A DNA stretch of 52,429 nt, taken from Candidatus Tetragenococcus pullicola. Its GTDB lineage: Bacteria; Bacillota; Bacilli; Lactobacillales; Enterococcaceae. Location of the stretch: positions 1 to 52,429 of the forward strand of contig DXDB01000041.1 in the NCBI GenBank assembly GCA_019115705.1, read 5' to 3'. The notes under the pieces are model-generated. The model searched no databases. It was not told the DNA's origin and was given only the letters and a program-made list of their open reading frames with translations. A program made the translations under genes and the position numbers. Positions 27,209 to 36,769 of the stretch are shown piece after piece (position 1 is the stretch's first letter; each line of letters opens with the position of its first letter).

Positions 27209-28879
27209 TTATTCTGCTGCAAAAAGATACGGATAAACTGGTTGTTTTCCATCATGGATCTCGATCTCCAACTCAGAATCTTTTTCTAGCAAGGCTTTTT
27301 CAATTTTATGTGCTTCTTTTTCGGATCCATCTTCACCGACCAAAATCGTAATGATTTCCGTATCCTCTGTTATCATCTTATCTAAGATAGCCATCGAAGC
27401 ATTGAAAGATTTCTTTTCTGAAGCAACAATCTTCCCGTCAATCATGCCTAAAAATTCGCCTTTTTTAATCTTTACATCATCAATTGAGGTATCTCGAATC
27501 GCATGAGTGATTGAACCACTAGTCACACTTTCTAACATTTCTGTCATGGCTTCTTTATTTTCTGACAAACTTGCCTGTTCATTAAACGCAAGCATCGCTG
27601 TCATGCCTTGTGAAATAGTTTTTGTCTCTACAACAGCCGCGGGAATTTCTGATACTTCTGCTGCTTGTTGTGCAGCCATGAAGATGTTTTTATTATTTGG
27701 TAAAATCAATACCTTATCAGCATTCACTTCAGAAATAGCATTCACTATATCTTCAGTACTTGGATTCATCGTTTGACCACCACTAATAACATGGTTGACA
27801 CCTAGACTTAAGAAAAGATCTTTTACACCAGAACCGGCAGCAACAGCAATAATAGCATACGGAAGATGTTGTTTTTGTAATTTATCTTCTTTATTGTCAT
27901 TTTCCAGAATTGTTTCATGTTGCAAGCGCATATTATCCACTTTTACTTTAATCAAAGAACCAAATTTTTGACCATAATTCATAACTTCTCCAGGATATTC
28001 TGTATGAACATGAACTTTAATGATTTCATCGTCATTGACAACAAGTAGTGAATCACCAAGTTCATTTAAATAATTGCGAAAAATTTCATAATCAAATGTA
28101 TCATCCACGGTTGGTCCTTCGCCGATTCTGACCATAATTTCAGTACAATAACCAAATTTAATATCTTCTGTTGCTAGTTGTCCTTGGATACTGCGATGAT
28201 GTTCAGCATTGACCATTTCTTCCATGGTTGCCGGCGTTACTACATGTTCCTCAGGATGGTATTGACCACTTAAGACACTTAAAAATCCTTCATAAACAAA
28301 AACTAAACCTTGACCACCACTATCAACCACACCAACTTCTTTTAATACTGGTAATAAATCCGGTGTTTTTGCTAATGCCCGTTTGGCCCCTTTTAAAACT
28401 TCTGTCATTACTTCGACACAGTCTTCAGAAACTTCTGCTTTACGTTTACCATAATCTGCTGCTACTCGAGCAACCGTCAAAATCGTTCCTTCGACAGGCT
28501 TCATAACTGCCTTATAAGCCGTTTCTACCCCATGAGCAAAGGCCTCAGCTAATTGTTGGGATGTCAACGTGTCAAAATCTAGAATCTTTTTTGAAAAGCC
28601 TCGGAATAATTGGGATAAGATAACACCAGAATTGCCTCGGGCGCCCATCAATAATCCTTTAGCTAAAGCGTTGGCTAGTTCTCCTACTTTTTCCGAAGTA
28701 GAATCAGAAACCGCTTGTGCTCCACTAGTCATTGATAAATTCATGTTTGTTCCTGTATCACCATCCGGAACAGGAAATACATTTAATGAGTTAACAAATT
28801 CTGCATTTGTTTGTAGACGATTGGCGCCAGCCTGTACCATCTCTTGAAATTGACTTGCGCTGATGTTCGTTACTTTCAC
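27209..28879 (-). CDS. fakA: DAK2-domain fatty acid kinase FakA-like protein
   Basis: A 556-residue protein of the FakA family, the kinase subunit that phosphorylates fatty acids held by a FakB protein, giving acyl-phosphate for PlsX and PlsY. The N-terminal DAK2 domain (about 1-200) has NVFPVPDGDTGTNM and GARGNSGVILSQ, which bind ATP-Mg; the middle and C-terminal (DegV-like) regions follow, with ILPNNKNIFMAAQ near residue 385. The start is a GTG at 28879, with AAGGAGG 9 bases upstream; the open frame continues upstream only by chance. No fakB is in the window. The pairing with asp23-like upstream is conserved in Bacilli. Confidence 0.92.
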   Translation of the reverse strand: MKVTNISASQFQEMVQAGANRLQTNAEFVNSLNVFPVPDGDTGTNMNLSMTSGAQAVSDSTSEKVGELANALAKGLLMGARGNSGVILSQLFRGFSKKILDFDTLTSQQLAEAFAHGVETAYKAVMKPVEGTILTVARVAADYGKRKAEVSEDCVEVMTEVLKGAKRALAKTPDLLPVLKEVGVVDSGGQGLVFVYEGFLSVLSGQYHPEEHVVTPATMEEMVNAEHHRSIQGQLATEDIKFGYCTEIMVRIGEGPTVDDTFDYEIFRNYLNELGDSLLVVNDDEIIKVHVHTEYPGEVMNYGQKFGSLIKVKVDNMRLQHETILENDNKEDKLQKQHLPYAIIAVAAGSGVKDLFLSLGVNHVISGGQTMNPSTEDIVNAISEVNADKVLILPNNKNIFMAAQQAAEVSEIPAAVVETKTISQGMTAMLAFNEQASLSENKEAMTEMLESVTSGSITHAIRDTSIDDVKIKKGEFLGMIDGKIVASEKKSFNASMAILDKMITEDTEIITILVGEDGSEKEAHKIEKALLEKDSELEIEIHDGKQPVYPYLFAAE

Positions 28880-28899
28880 TGATAAATCCTCCTTAAGAT

Positions 28900-28923
28900 C
28901 AACTGCTGAAAACTCAGCTGTTG
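28900..28923 (-). other. Hairpin between asp23-like gene and fakA
   Basis: A 10-bp stem with one mismatch (28900-28909 with 28914-28923, loop of 4) has no T run, so it is unlikely to end transcription. It may be a processing or stability element, and it lies just before the fakA ribosome site. Confidence 0.5.
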
Positions 28924-28931
28924 TCTGCCTC

Positions 28932-29294
28932 TTAGTCAGGCAAGACTCGCACTCCTTGAACAAAAACGTTCACTGAATTTGCTGTAACACCTACCATTGT
29001 TTCGAGATTGTACTTCACTTTTTCTTGAACGTTGCGAGATACTTCGGAGATTTTGGTTCCATAGCTAACGATTGTATACACGTCCACAGCAATCCCATTT
29101 TCTTCCTGACGAATTACAACACCACGGGAAAAATTTTCTTTTCGCAAAATATCATTGATGTTGTCTCTAATTTGATTTTTGCTTGCCATCCCCACGATTC
29201 CAAACACGTCAGTGGCAGCTCCGCCAACAACTGTTGCAATCACATCGTTTGTGATTTCGATCGTTCCAGATGAGGTGTTTATTTTTACAGCCAT
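28932..29294 (-). CDS. Asp23/YloU family envelope-stress protein
   Basis: A 120-residue soluble Asp23-family protein. The sequence starts VKINTSSGTIEITNDVIATVVGGAA and has the family's central GV...VDVYIVS strand pattern and a C-terminal VNVFVQGVRV. Homologs such as YloU are linked to fakA (YloV) in many Bacilli, and Asp23 of staphylococci is membrane-associated and linked to cell-wall stress. The role here is unknown. An AAGGAGG site precedes the ATG. It is the first gene of the asp23-fakA unit. Confidence 0.9.
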   Translation of the reverse strand: MAVKINTSSGTIEITNDVIATVVGGAATDVFGIVGMASKNQIRDNINDILRKENFSRGVVIRQEENGIAVDVYTIVSYGTKISEVSRNVQEKVKYNLETMVGVTANSVNVFVQGVRVLPD

Positions 29295-29472
29295 AATAAA
29301 GCCTCCTTAACAGACTTTTTGTCTATTTTCTACTCTAACATTTTAACATAGCTTCTCTTGAAATAAAAGAAGAGCGTTGGCATATGCATACAAAACAATC
29401 AAAGTAAGCCTGATAACTTTGTCTAATTTACAATGATATAGGAAAAAAGTCAATCATTCAAAGAAAAAATAC

Positions 29473-29501
29473 TTGCTAAAAAGCGAATTTTATGCTAAAT
29501 T
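29473..29501 (+). promoter_or_regulatory. Promoter of rpmB
   Basis: TTGCTA (29473-29478), 17 bases, then TAAATT (29496-29501). The short leader contains a 5-bp hairpin (29512-29516 with 29525-29529) and a strong AAAGGAGGAAA ribosome site. Confidence 0.7.
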
Positions 29502-29559
29502 CATTTAGTATGAGCGAATTTAAGCGCTCCTAGAATCAAGGCAAAGGAGGAAATAACAC

Positions 29560-29748
29560 ATGTCTAAAGTCTGCTATTATACTGGTCGTAAAACAAAAAC
29601 TGGCAATAACCGTTCACATGCTTTGAACGCTACAAAACGTACTGTTAAACCGAATTTACAAAAAGTTCGCGTAATGGTCGATGGCAAACCTAAAAAAGTT
29701 TGGGTGTCTGCTCGTGCTTTGAAATCTGGAAAAGTTGAGCGCGCATAA
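29560..29748 (+). CDS. rpmB: 50S ribosomal protein L28
   Basis: A 62-residue basic protein of the large subunit. The N-terminus [19 protein letters not shown] and the [12 protein letters not shown] segment are diagnostic. Only one cysteine occurs near the N-terminus (plus no CxxC pair), so this is the zinc-free form. It is divergent from asp23-fakA, an arrangement common in Bacilli, and is transcribed alone to its own terminator. Confidence 0.97.
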   Translation: MSKVCYYTGRKTKTGNNRSHALNATKRTVKPNLQKVRVMVDGKPKKVWVSARALKSGKVERA

Positions 29749-29770
29749 TCCACGTTAATTAAAAAAGAGC

Positions 29771-29797
29771 AACCGTTCGTCTAACGAACGGTTTTTT
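29771..29797 (+). terminator. Terminator after rpmB
   Basis: A 10-bp perfect stem (29771-29780 with 29784-29793, loop of 3) followed by a T run, 22 bases past the rpmB stop. Confidence 0.93.
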
Positions 29798-29941
29798 GTT
29801 TGCACGAAATATATTTTTTTCAGGTGTTTCTCTCTTAAATTCTAGCGATTTACTTTTCCTAGACATTCCTATTCAATGAACAAAAACTCTCTTTTTTATG
29901 GTAAAATAAACGCAACAATCAAAAACAAGGAGGACTTCTTC

Positions 29942-32536
29942 TTGAACAACCTAAAAATTTTTTGCAAACAAAATCGTCGGTATATGTTGGCTAGCTTCTT
30001 CTTCCCGTTTTTTATAATGATGCTTTTATACCTTACGATTGGAATCTATCCCGGCTCTTCTCGTAGCATTCTTGCCAGTGACGCTTTTTCACAATTTTCA
30101 AATTTTCACGCAAGTTACAGAAACGCCTTATTAGGCAAGCAAAGTTTTCTTTTTACTTGGAATGCTTCTTTAGGATTGAATTACTTATCTCTTATTTCCT
30201 ATTATTTGGGAGGTTTATTTACTCCACTCGTTTTATTTTTTCCAAATCAGTACATGCCCGATGCGCTTTATTTTTTGACATTAATTAAAATTGGAAGTGC
30301 CGGGCTAGCTTTTTGGTTTTATGCAAAACATACCTTTACTATTCACCCAAAAAACCATGTAATACTTGCCATATGTTATTCTTTGATGTCTTTTGTAACT
30401 GTACATTCCGAGCTCATCATGTGGTTAGATGCTTATGTCTACCTTCCATTTGTCATTTGGGGGATCGATCGATTATTGCAAAAGAATAGGCCCAAAGTGC
30501 TTTTCTTTAGTTATTTATTATTATTTATTTCCAGTTTTTATATGGGCTTTATGATTGGGATTTTCTCCGTTCTTTACTTTTTGGCGCGGCTCTTTAGTAA
30601 GTGGAAAGAAAATAAAGGACACATTTCCCATTATCTTCTCACCTCTTTCTTAGCAGGAGGAGCTTCCATGATTATTATCCTCCCAGCATTACTTGATTTG
30701 CGCTCAAACGGTGAGAAGCTTACAGAAATCACAAAATTTAAAACAGAAGCTACAGGTGTTTTTGATTTTTTTGTCAAAAACATGATTAGTGTTTACGACA
30801 CTACCAAATATGGATCCATTCCTTTTATTTTTATTGGTCTCCTACCTTTAGGCTTTTGTTTGTACTACTTTGTTGCAAAAAAAGTCCCTTTAAAAGATAA
30901 ATTACTTTATCTAGCCATTGCTGCTATTTTGATGACAAGTTTTTATGTAGTCCCACTTAATTTATTTTGGCATGGGATGCATGCGCCCAATATGTTTTTG
31001 TTTCGTTATGCTTTTTTATTATCATTTTTGATTATCATGTTAGCAGGTTATGGATGGGAACAGTTCAACAAAAAAGATCGCGGACGTTTGGTCAGTGTCT
31101 TCTTACTCTTAATTGGCCTTTTCTGTTTGGTTTATGGCATGATACCCAAAGGACAATATGATTATCTATCTGTCACTTCTTTTGCTCTAACGATTGCTTT
31201 TCTAGTGGTCTATCTTTTAATTTTTTGGCTCTATCAAAGTAACTTCTTTTCGGCAAAGACAACTACTTCTTTTCTTTTACTATTTGTTTGTTTGGAAATG
31301 GGAGTAAACACTAATGGCATGTTGCATGGGATTCTAGACGAATGGAACTACGCCTCACGCAGTTTATATACCGAGCCATATCCAGCCATCAAAAATTTGG
31401 TAGATCAAACAAAAGAAGAAAATGATTCTTTTTATCGCTTAGAAAATCTCGATCCTGTTTCTTCTAACGATAGTATTAATTATGGGTATAGTGGGATTAG
31501 TCAATTTTCTTCCATTAGAAATCGAAACTCGTCAAGTTATCTTGATGCCTTAGGGTTTCGTTCACAAGGCACCAATTTAAATATCCGTTACTTGAATAAC
31601 ACGTTACTTATGGATAGTTTTACAGGCATTAAATACAATTTAACCAAACAAGAAATTCAAAAATATGGGTTTACTGAAGTTGGCAAAAAAAATGATTACC
31701 TTTTATATGAAAATAAAAATGCCTTACCTCTGGCTTTTACAGCCGATCCTAGCATTGCATCACTAAAGAAATACTCAAACGATAATTTGAGAAGCCAAAC
31801 AGCTCTTTTTAATGAACTCGCACAATTGAATCAAACTTATTTTACATTTCATCCTTTAACCGTTGTGTCAACAAAAAATACAACGATGACAACCACTGGT
31901 AATCATACGCTATTTAAAGAGGAAACGAGCAATACTGCAAAAGATGTCACCTGGTCTGTAGATGTTCCAGCTCATAGTCAAGCGTATCTTAGCTTATATC
32001 CAAGTAATTTTGGAAAGTTAGAAAATTCGACAGCTACCTTGATTGTCAATGGACAAGAACGTAAAACACAAATCAATATCAATGGACAATATTATGACTT
32101 AGGAAATTATGAAAAAGATACCACGGTAGAATTTACTGTAAGTTTTTATGGAACTTCTGAGGTTTCTTTTCAAAATCCTCAAGTTGTAACCTTGGATACT
32201 CAAGCTTTTCAACAGGCTTTTGATAAAATTTCCGAAAATGGTGTCACTATGACTGTCAATAACCGTCAAGCTAAAGGAGAAATCAATCAGAACAAAGAAA
32301 CTGAATTAGTGACTACTATTCCTTATGATAAAGGCTGGAAAGCTAAAATTGATGGAAAAGAAGTGCCTGTCAAAGCCTTCCAAGATGCCTTTGTTCGTAT
32401 TACTGTTCCAAAAGGAAAACATAAAATCGAGTTTAGTTATATTCCTCAAGGGTTTTTACTTGGTTTGTTTTTATGTATCAGTTGCATTGTACTCTTTTTA
32501 ATCTATGATTGGCAGTATAAGAAAAAGCGGACATAA
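29942..32536 (+). CDS. YfhO family multi-spanning membrane protein
   Basis: A large membrane protein (864 residues) with about 12-14 helices. The first helix lies near residue 20, an extended hydrophobic region runs to about 470, then there is a large extracellular domain and a final helix near the C-terminus. The end domain pattern (IPYDKGWKAKIDGKEV, VRITVPKGKHKIEFSYIP) is the hallmark of YfhO proteins. These have a GT-C-like fold; a homolog in Bacillus subtilis has been tied to glycosylation of lipoteichoic acid, so a cell-envelope glycosyl transfer role is likely but not shown here. The start is a TTG at 29942, 8 bases after AAGGAGG; upstream in-frame codons lack such a site. Confidence 0.88.
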   Translation: MNNLKIFCKQNRRYMLASFFFPFFIMMLLYLTIGIYPGSSRSILASDAFSQFSNFHASYRNALLGKQSFLFTWNASLGLNYLSLISYYLGGLFTPLVLFFPNQYMPDALYFLTLIKIGSAGLAFWFYAKHTFTIHPKNHVILAICYSLMSFVTVHSELIMWLDAYVYLPFVIWGIDRLLQKNRPKVLFFSYLLLFISSFYMGFMIGIFSVLYFLARLFSKWKENKGHISHYLLTSFLAGGASMIIILPALLDLRSNGEKLTEITKFKTEATGVFDFFVKNMISVYDTTKYGSIPFIFIGLLPLGFCLYYFVAKKVPLKDKLLYLAIAAILMTSFYVVPLNLFWHGMHAPNMFLFRYAFLLSFLIIMLAGYGWEQFNKKDRGRLVSVFLLLIGLFCLVYGMIPKGQYDYLSVTSFALTIAFLVVYLLIFWLYQSNFFSAKTTTSFLLLFVCLEMGVNTNGMLHGILDEWNYASRSLYTEPYPAIKNLVDQTKEENDSFYRLENLDPVSSNDSINYGYSGISQFSSIRNRNSSSYLDALGFRSQGTNLNIRYLNNTLLMDSFTGIKYNLTKQEIQKYGFTEVGKKNDYLLYENKNALPLAFTADPSIASLKKYSNDNLRSQTALFNELAQLNQTYFTFHPLTVVSTKNTTMTTTGNHTLFKEETSNTAKDVTWSVDVPAHSQAYLSLYPSNFGKLENSTATLIVNGQERKTQININGQYYDLGNYEKDTTVEFTVSFYGTSEVSFQNPQVVTLDTQAFQQAFDKISENGVTMTVNNRQAKGEINQNKETELVTTIPYDKGWKAKIDGKEVPVKAFQDAFVRITVPKGKHKIEFSYIPQGFLLGLFLCISCIVLFLIYDWQYKKKRT

Positions 32537-32550
32537 TCGTCCGTTTTTTT
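32522..32550 (+). terminator. Terminator overlapping the yfhO-like stop codon
   Basis: The 5-bp stem CGGAC/GTCCG (32528-32532 with 32539-32543), with A/T pairs below and the stop codon in the loop, is followed by seven T. Confidence 0.8.
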
Positions 32551-32693
32551 GTTCTTTCATTTAAAAAATTAAAATTAAAAAATTAGCAATTTTTCCTTTT
32601 TATTTTAAAGAAAATCAGCTCATTTTTTTCCTAAAGAAAGTAGTTTTGATTTTCTATTTTTCTTATAACAGCTTTCGTTATTGATTTAACAAG

Positions 32694-32723
32694 GTTTGCA
32701 AACTATTTTTCATAGAAATAGTT
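32694..32723. repeat. Palindromes upstream of glnA
   Basis: A 10-bp perfect palindrome GTTTGCAAAC (32694-32703) overlaps an 8-bp inverted repeat AACTATTT/AAATAGTT (32701-32708 with 32716-32723). They lie upstream of the GlnR box in the 350-base gap before glnA. A DNA-binding protein site is possible; nothing more was recognised between 32551 and 32693. Confidence 0.5.
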
Positions 32724-32735
32724 TATTTTTAGTCA

Positions 32736-32752
32736 TGTTATATTATCTAACA
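32736..32752. promoter_or_regulatory. GlnR-binding site
   Basis: TGTTA-N7-TAACA fits the GlnR/TnrA consensus TGTNA-N7-TNACA at every fixed position. It ends 7 bases before the glnA -35 box, a placement suited to repression by GlnR when glutamine is plentiful. Confidence 0.85.
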
Positions 32753-32759
32753 TATATTA

Positions 32760-32788
32760 TTGACACCCCGAAAGAATCTTGCTATAGT
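32760..32788 (+). promoter_or_regulatory. Promoter of glnA
   Basis: TTGACA (32760-32765), 17 bases, then TATAGT (32783-32788). The leader is about 90 bases and ends in an AAGGTGGG ribosome site. Confidence 0.85.
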
Positions 32789-32886
32789 TCCCTTAAGCTA
32801 AATGAAAAGAAGGTTAGGAAAATCAACTTTACCGACTTTTCAACAGATAACAATTTGATTCATTTATCTTAAAAAGGTGGGATACT

Positions 32887-34218
32887 ATGACAACAACTGC
32901 ATCAGATATCAAGAAAGTAGCAAAAGAAGAAAATGTTCGTTTCTTGCGACTCATGTTCACCGATATTTTAGGAACAATCAAAAATGTCGAAGTCCCAATT
33001 AGTCAACTTGATAAAGTTCTTGAAAACAAATTAATGTTTGACGGATCTTCTATTGAAGGATTTGTACGGATTGAAGAAAGTGATATGTATCTTTATCCTG
33101 ATTTAGATACATGGATGATCTTCCCTTGGGAAAGTGAGCACGGAAAGGTAGCTCGTTTAATTTGTGATATTTACAATCCTGATGGAACACCATTTTCTGG
33201 TGATCCGCGTGGGGCACTAAAACGCGCATTGAGTCATATGGAGGAAATGGGGTTTCAAGCTTTCAATTTAGGACCTGAACCAGAATTCTTTTTATTCAAA
33301 TTAGATGAAGCAGGCGAAATTACTACCAAATTAAACGATCAAGGAGGGTACTTTGACTTTGCTCCCACAGATTTAGGAGAAAATTGTCGTCGTGATATCG
33401 TTCTTGAGCTAGAAAAATTAGGGTTTGAAGTAGAAGCTTCTCATCATGAAGTCGCACCTGGTCAACATGAAATCGACTTTAAGTATGCCAATGCAATTGA
33501 TGCTTGTGACAATATCCAAACCTTTAAATTAGTTGTCAAAACGATAGCTAGAAAACACGGACTACACGCAACTTTCATGCCTAAACCACTTTTTGGAATC
33601 AACGGTTCTGGTATGCACTGTAATATGTCCTTATTTAAAGATGAGAACAACGCCTTTTTTGATGAAAAAGACAGCATGCAATTAAGCCAAACCGCCTATC
33701 ATTTCTTATCCGGACTCTTGCAACACGCTCGAGCGTTTACTGCGATTTGCAATCCAACCGTCAATTCTTACAAACGTTTAGTTCCAGGATATGAAGCACC
33801 AGTCTATGTGGCTTGGTCAGGACGGAATCGTTCCCCATTGATCCGTGTCCCCGAATCTCGCGGCCTTTCTACACGCCTAGAATTACGTTCTGTCGATCCT
33901 AGTGCCAATCCTTATCTTGCTTTAGCGACCTTACTTGAAGCAGGTCTTGATGGCATTAAACAAAAAGTACAGCCACCAAAAGCAGTGAATCAAAATATCT
34001 ATACAATGACAGAAGAAAAACGACATGAACTTGAAATTTACGATTTACCATCCACTTTACACAACGCCATCAAAGAACTACGAAAAGATACCGTTATTAA
34101 AAATGCTTTGGGTGAACATATTTATAAGGCATTCATTGAAGCAAAACGAATCGAATGGGCTGCCTTTAGACAAACAGTCTCCGAATGGGAACGAGAGCAG
34201 TATTTAGAATTGTATTGA
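32887..34218 (+). CDS. glnA: Glutamine synthetase, type I-alpha
   Basis: A 443-residue enzyme that makes glutamine from glutamate and ammonia with ATP; the family forms dodecamers. Motifs include the N-terminal [19 protein letters not shown] for metal binding, the [12 protein letters not shown] segment, the ATP-site stretch [15 protein letters not shown], and NRSPLIRVP. The length and lack of the adenylylation-loop extension mark the GSI-alpha type of Firmicutes, which is controlled by feedback inhibition and GlnR binding rather than by adenylylation. Unusually for Bacilli, no glnR lies directly upstream, yet the promoter has a clear GlnR box. It is a single-gene unit. Confidence 0.97.
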   Translation: MTTTASDIKKVAKEENVRFLRLMFTDILGTIKNVEVPISQLDKVLENKLMFDGSSIEGFVRIEESDMYLYPDLDTWMIFPWESEHGKVARLICDIYNPDGTPFSGDPRGALKRALSHMEEMGFQAFNLGPEPEFFLFKLDEAGEITTKLNDQGGYFDFAPTDLGENCRRDIVLELEKLGFEVEASHHEVAPGQHEIDFKYANAIDACDNIQTFKLVVKTIARKHGLHATFMPKPLFGINGSGMHCNMSLFKDENNAFFDEKDSMQLSQTAYHFLSGLLQHARAFTAICNPTVNSYKRLVPGYEAPVYVAWSGRNRSPLIRVPESRGLSTRLELRSVDPSANPYLALATLLEAGLDGIKQKVQPPKAVNQNIYTMTEEKRHELEIYDLPSTLHNAIKELRKDTVIKNALGEHIYKAFIEAKRIEWAAFRQTVSEWEREQYLELY

Positions 34219-34261
34219 TCCATACGATTGTTCCTTTTATTTCTCAAATAGCTATATTTAA

Positions 34262-34311
34262 AAAAGAAGAAGTTAGTAAACGACCTACCATTTACTAACT
34301 TCTTCTTTTTA
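34262..34311. terminator. Bidirectional terminator between glnA and truA
   Basis: A 20-bp perfect stem (34262-34281 with 34292-34311, loop of 10), A-rich at one foot and T-rich at the other, closes both converging genes. The truA stop is at 34313. Confidence 0.93.
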
Positions 34312-34312
34312 T

Positions 34313-35053
34313 TTAGTATCGAACTTCTTTTAAATAAAGGCCTTGAGGATGAGCGGTAGGACCTGCAAAATGTCGATCTTTTGCAGCAATTATCTTAGGA
34401 ATACTATCTGTTTCTAAGCGCCCATTGCCAATTTTTAACAACGTTCCAACCATGATACGAATCATTTTATATAAAAAGCCATCTCCGCGAAAAGTAAAGA
34501 TTAGTTCGTTACCTGAATGACTTACTTGCATCGTTGCTTCATAAATCGTTCGAGTTTTATCATCAATCGAACTTCCCGAAGCACAAAACGATGTAAAATC
34601 ATGGGTTCCTAAAAAATCCGGCAATGCTTTTTTGATTTTATCAAAATCTAATTGATAAGGATAATAACTCGCATAGTTTCTAGTAAATGGATTTTTAGGT
34701 GTTCCAATATCCACATGAAATTCATAAACTTTTTCTTTCACCAAATACCGAGCATGAAATTTTTCCGTAACGATCTCTACATTTTTTACAGCAATATCTT
34801 CCGGACTTTGTGTATCCAGCGCAAATCGCATTCGTTCTAAAGGTCGTTCATAAGGAAAATCAAAATGAATGACTTGTCCCAAAGCATGTACACCTGCATC
34901 TGTACGTCCTGAGCCATGAACTTTTATGGGTTGACTCGCCATTTTTGAAATCGTCTTTTCTAGTTCTTCTTGAATTGTACGACCATTATTTTGACGTTGA
35001 AAACCATTAAAATTTGTACCATCATAAGCAATAATTGCTTTGTATCGAACCAT
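34313..35053 (-). CDS. truA: tRNA pseudouridine(38-40) synthase TruA
   Basis: A 246-residue enzyme that converts uridines 38-40 in the tRNA anticodon stem to pseudouridine. The catalytic Asp lies in GSGRTDAGVHALGQV (about 52), after the N-terminal YDGTNFNGFQRQ. The C-terminal MIRIMVGTLLKIG is also typical. The ATG at 35053 has AGAAGGAG before it and gives the normal family length; the open frame upstream has no start signal. It follows ecfT after a terminator-like hairpin, the usual ecfA1-ecfA2-ecfT-truA order of Bacilli. Confidence 0.96.
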   Translation of the reverse strand: MVRYKAIIAYDGTNFNGFQRQNNGRTIQEELEKTISKMASQPIKVHGSGRTDAGVHALGQVIHFDFPYERPLERMRFALDTQSPEDIAVKNVEIVTEKFHARYLVKEKVYEFHVDIGTPKNPFTRNYASYYPYQLDFDKIKKALPDFLGTHDFTSFCASGSSIDDKTRTIYEATMQVSHSGNELIFTFRGDGFLYKMIRIMVGTLLKIGNGRLETDSIPKIIAAKDRHFAGPTAHPQGLYLKEVRY

Positions 35054-35066
35054 TTTTTCTCCTTCT

Positions 35067-35108
35067 AAAAAATAAGACAAGAAAATCAATAGTGACTTCT
35101 CTTGTCTT
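35067..35108 (-). terminator. Hairpin/attenuator between ecfT and truA
   Basis: An 8-bp stem (35074-35081 with 35101-35108) around a 19-base loop is followed on the minus strand by ATTTTTT. It may reduce transcription into truA. Confidence 0.65.
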
Positions 35109-35115
35109 GATATTT

Positions 35116-35913
35116 TTATTTTCTTAAATAAACAAGTGCTACGGTCAAGAAGACATACAAGACTATTGTAAGTGTATCTTGTAAATGCCAATGTAAAACA
35201 CGGTATTTTGTCCGTCCTTCTCCTCCTTGATAGCCCCTAGCTTCCATCGCTGTAGCTAAATCATCCGCTCGATTAAAACTGCTCACAAAAAGTGGAATCA
35301 ATAAAGGAACAATTGCTTTCATTTTTTGAATCAAATTCCCTTCACCAAAGTCCACACCACGTGCTCGTTGCGCATTCATAATTTTTTCCGTTTCATCCAT
35401 TAAAGTTGGGACAAAACGTAGCGCAATCGATAGCATCAAAGAGATTTCGTGTACAGGAAATCGAACAACTTTTAAGGGACGTAAAATATACTCAATGGCA
35501 TCTGACAGTTCCAGTGGTTGAGTTGTCAATGTCAGCAATGTAGACATAAAAATAATCAGTACAAATCGACAAAAAATGAAAATCCCATTTTGTAAACCAA
35601 ATTCAGTTATTCGAAAAACACCCCATTGCCAATAAACTTTTCCACCACTAGTAAAAAAGATCTGTAAGGCAACCGTAAAAAGGATCAACCAAATCAAGGG
35701 CCTAACACCACGTATAAAAAAGCCTAAGTCTATTCTTGAAAGCAAGATGCATAGAAATGTAAAAATACCCAATAAAAGATAACTCTGCCAATTATTAGCC
35801 AAAAAGATGATTCCAATAAAATAGAAACTGGCAATTAATTTTGTTCGAGGATCCAATCGGTGAATAAGTGAATCCCCAGGAATATAACGTCCTAGAATCA
35901 GTTTATTCATCAT
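35116..35913 (-). CDS. ecfT: ECF transporter transmembrane protein EcfT
   Basis: A 265-residue membrane scaffold of the energy-coupling-factor module. Four to six helices are visible; the N-terminal [24 protein letters not shown] is typical. Two Ala-Arg-Gly coupling motifs that contact the ATPases are present ([12 protein letters not shown] near 175 and [10 protein letters not shown] near 220). With EcfA1 and EcfA2 it serves many different vitamin- or metal-binding S components encoded elsewhere. It overlaps ecfA2 by 11 bases, so translation is coupled. Confidence 0.95.
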   Translation of the reverse strand: MMNKLILGRYIPGDSLIHRLDPRTKLIASFYFIGIIFLANNWQSYLLLGIFTFLCILLSRIDLGFFIRGVRPLIWLILFTVALQIFFTSGGKVYWQWGVFRITEFGLQNGIFIFCRFVLIIFMSTLLTLTTQPLELSDAIEYILRPLKVVRFPVHEISLMLSIALRFVPTLMDETEKIMNAQRARGVDFGEGNLIQKMKAIVPLLIPLFVSSFNRADDLATAMEARGYQGGEGRTKYRVLHWHLQDTLTIVLYVFLTVALVYLRK

Positions 35914-36769
35914 GAGTGTTCACCCCCTGAGCCAAAATCTCGTCAGCTAACGCACTAGCCGTTAGAGGCAACTTATCAAAAGGCATCCCACGCTCTTGTA
36001 ATTTTTGGGCAAAGCGTGCTGCAGTAGGCACCCCTAATTGCTTTTCTTCTAACCAAGCAACATCTTGAAAAACTTCTTCTGGTACACCCGATTTCACTAA
36101 ACTTCCTTTTTCCAAAACATAGACATAGTCAGCAAAATTTGCAACATCATCCATTAAATGTGTTACTAAAACAATGGTAAGTCCTTTTTCTTTATGCAAA
36201 TGATCAAACATCCGCATCATTTCACGTCGGCCTTGAGGATCTAATCCAGCCGTTGGTTCATCAAGAACTAATACCTCTGGCTGCATCGCTAAAACTCCCG
36301 CAATAGCGACACGTCGCATTTGTCCACCTGAAAGATCAAACGGTGAACGTTCCATAAAACTTTCATCCAAACCTACTAACTCTAAGTTCTCTTTCGCTAA
36401 GAATAAGGCCTTCTCTTCAGAAACTCCAAAATTTTTAGGGCCAAACGCAATATCCTTGGCAACAGTTTCTTCAAATAATTGAGATTCAGGAAATTGAAAG
36501 ACGATTCCTACCTTTTTACGAATAGGTTTTAAATTCTTGTTGTTTGTTTCAGGTGTAATTTCCCGGTCACCTATTTGAACAAGACCTTGTGTTGGTTTTA
36601 ATAAAGCATTCAAATGTTGTAAAAGTGTCGACTTACCACTACCGGTATGACCTACCAAAGCTGTATACGAGCCTTGTTTTATTTCAAGGTCAATATCATG
36701 TAATACCCTTTGTTCAAACGGAGAATTAGGTTGATAGGTAAAATTTACTTTTTCAAAACGGATGTCCAT
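35903..36769 (-). CDS. ecfA2: ECF transporter ATP-binding protein EcfA2
   Basis: A 288-residue ABC ATPase of the shared vitamin-uptake module. It has Walker [10 protein letters not shown], signature [16 protein letters not shown], Walker [14 protein letters not shown] and the switch-histidine stretch [16 protein letters not shown]. The N-terminus [25 protein letters not shown] marks the A2 type (formerly CbiO2). Partners: EcfA1 and EcfT. It overlaps ecfA1 by 25 bases and ecfT by 11, so the three are tightly linked. Confidence 0.95.
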   Translation of the reverse strand: MDIRFEKVNFTYQPNSPFEQRVLHDIDLEIKQGSYTALVGHTGSGKSTLLQHLNALLKPTQGLVQIGDREITPETNNKNLKPIRKKVGIVFQFPESQLFEETVAKDIAFGPKNFGVSEEKALFLAKENLELVGLDESFMERSPFDLSGGQMRRVAIAGVLAMQPEVLVLDEPTAGLDPQGRREMMRMFDHLHKEKGLTIVLVTHLMDDVANFADYVYVLEKGSLVKSGVPEEVFQDVAWLEEKQLGVPTAARFAQKLQERGMPFDKLPLTASALADEILAQGVNTHDE

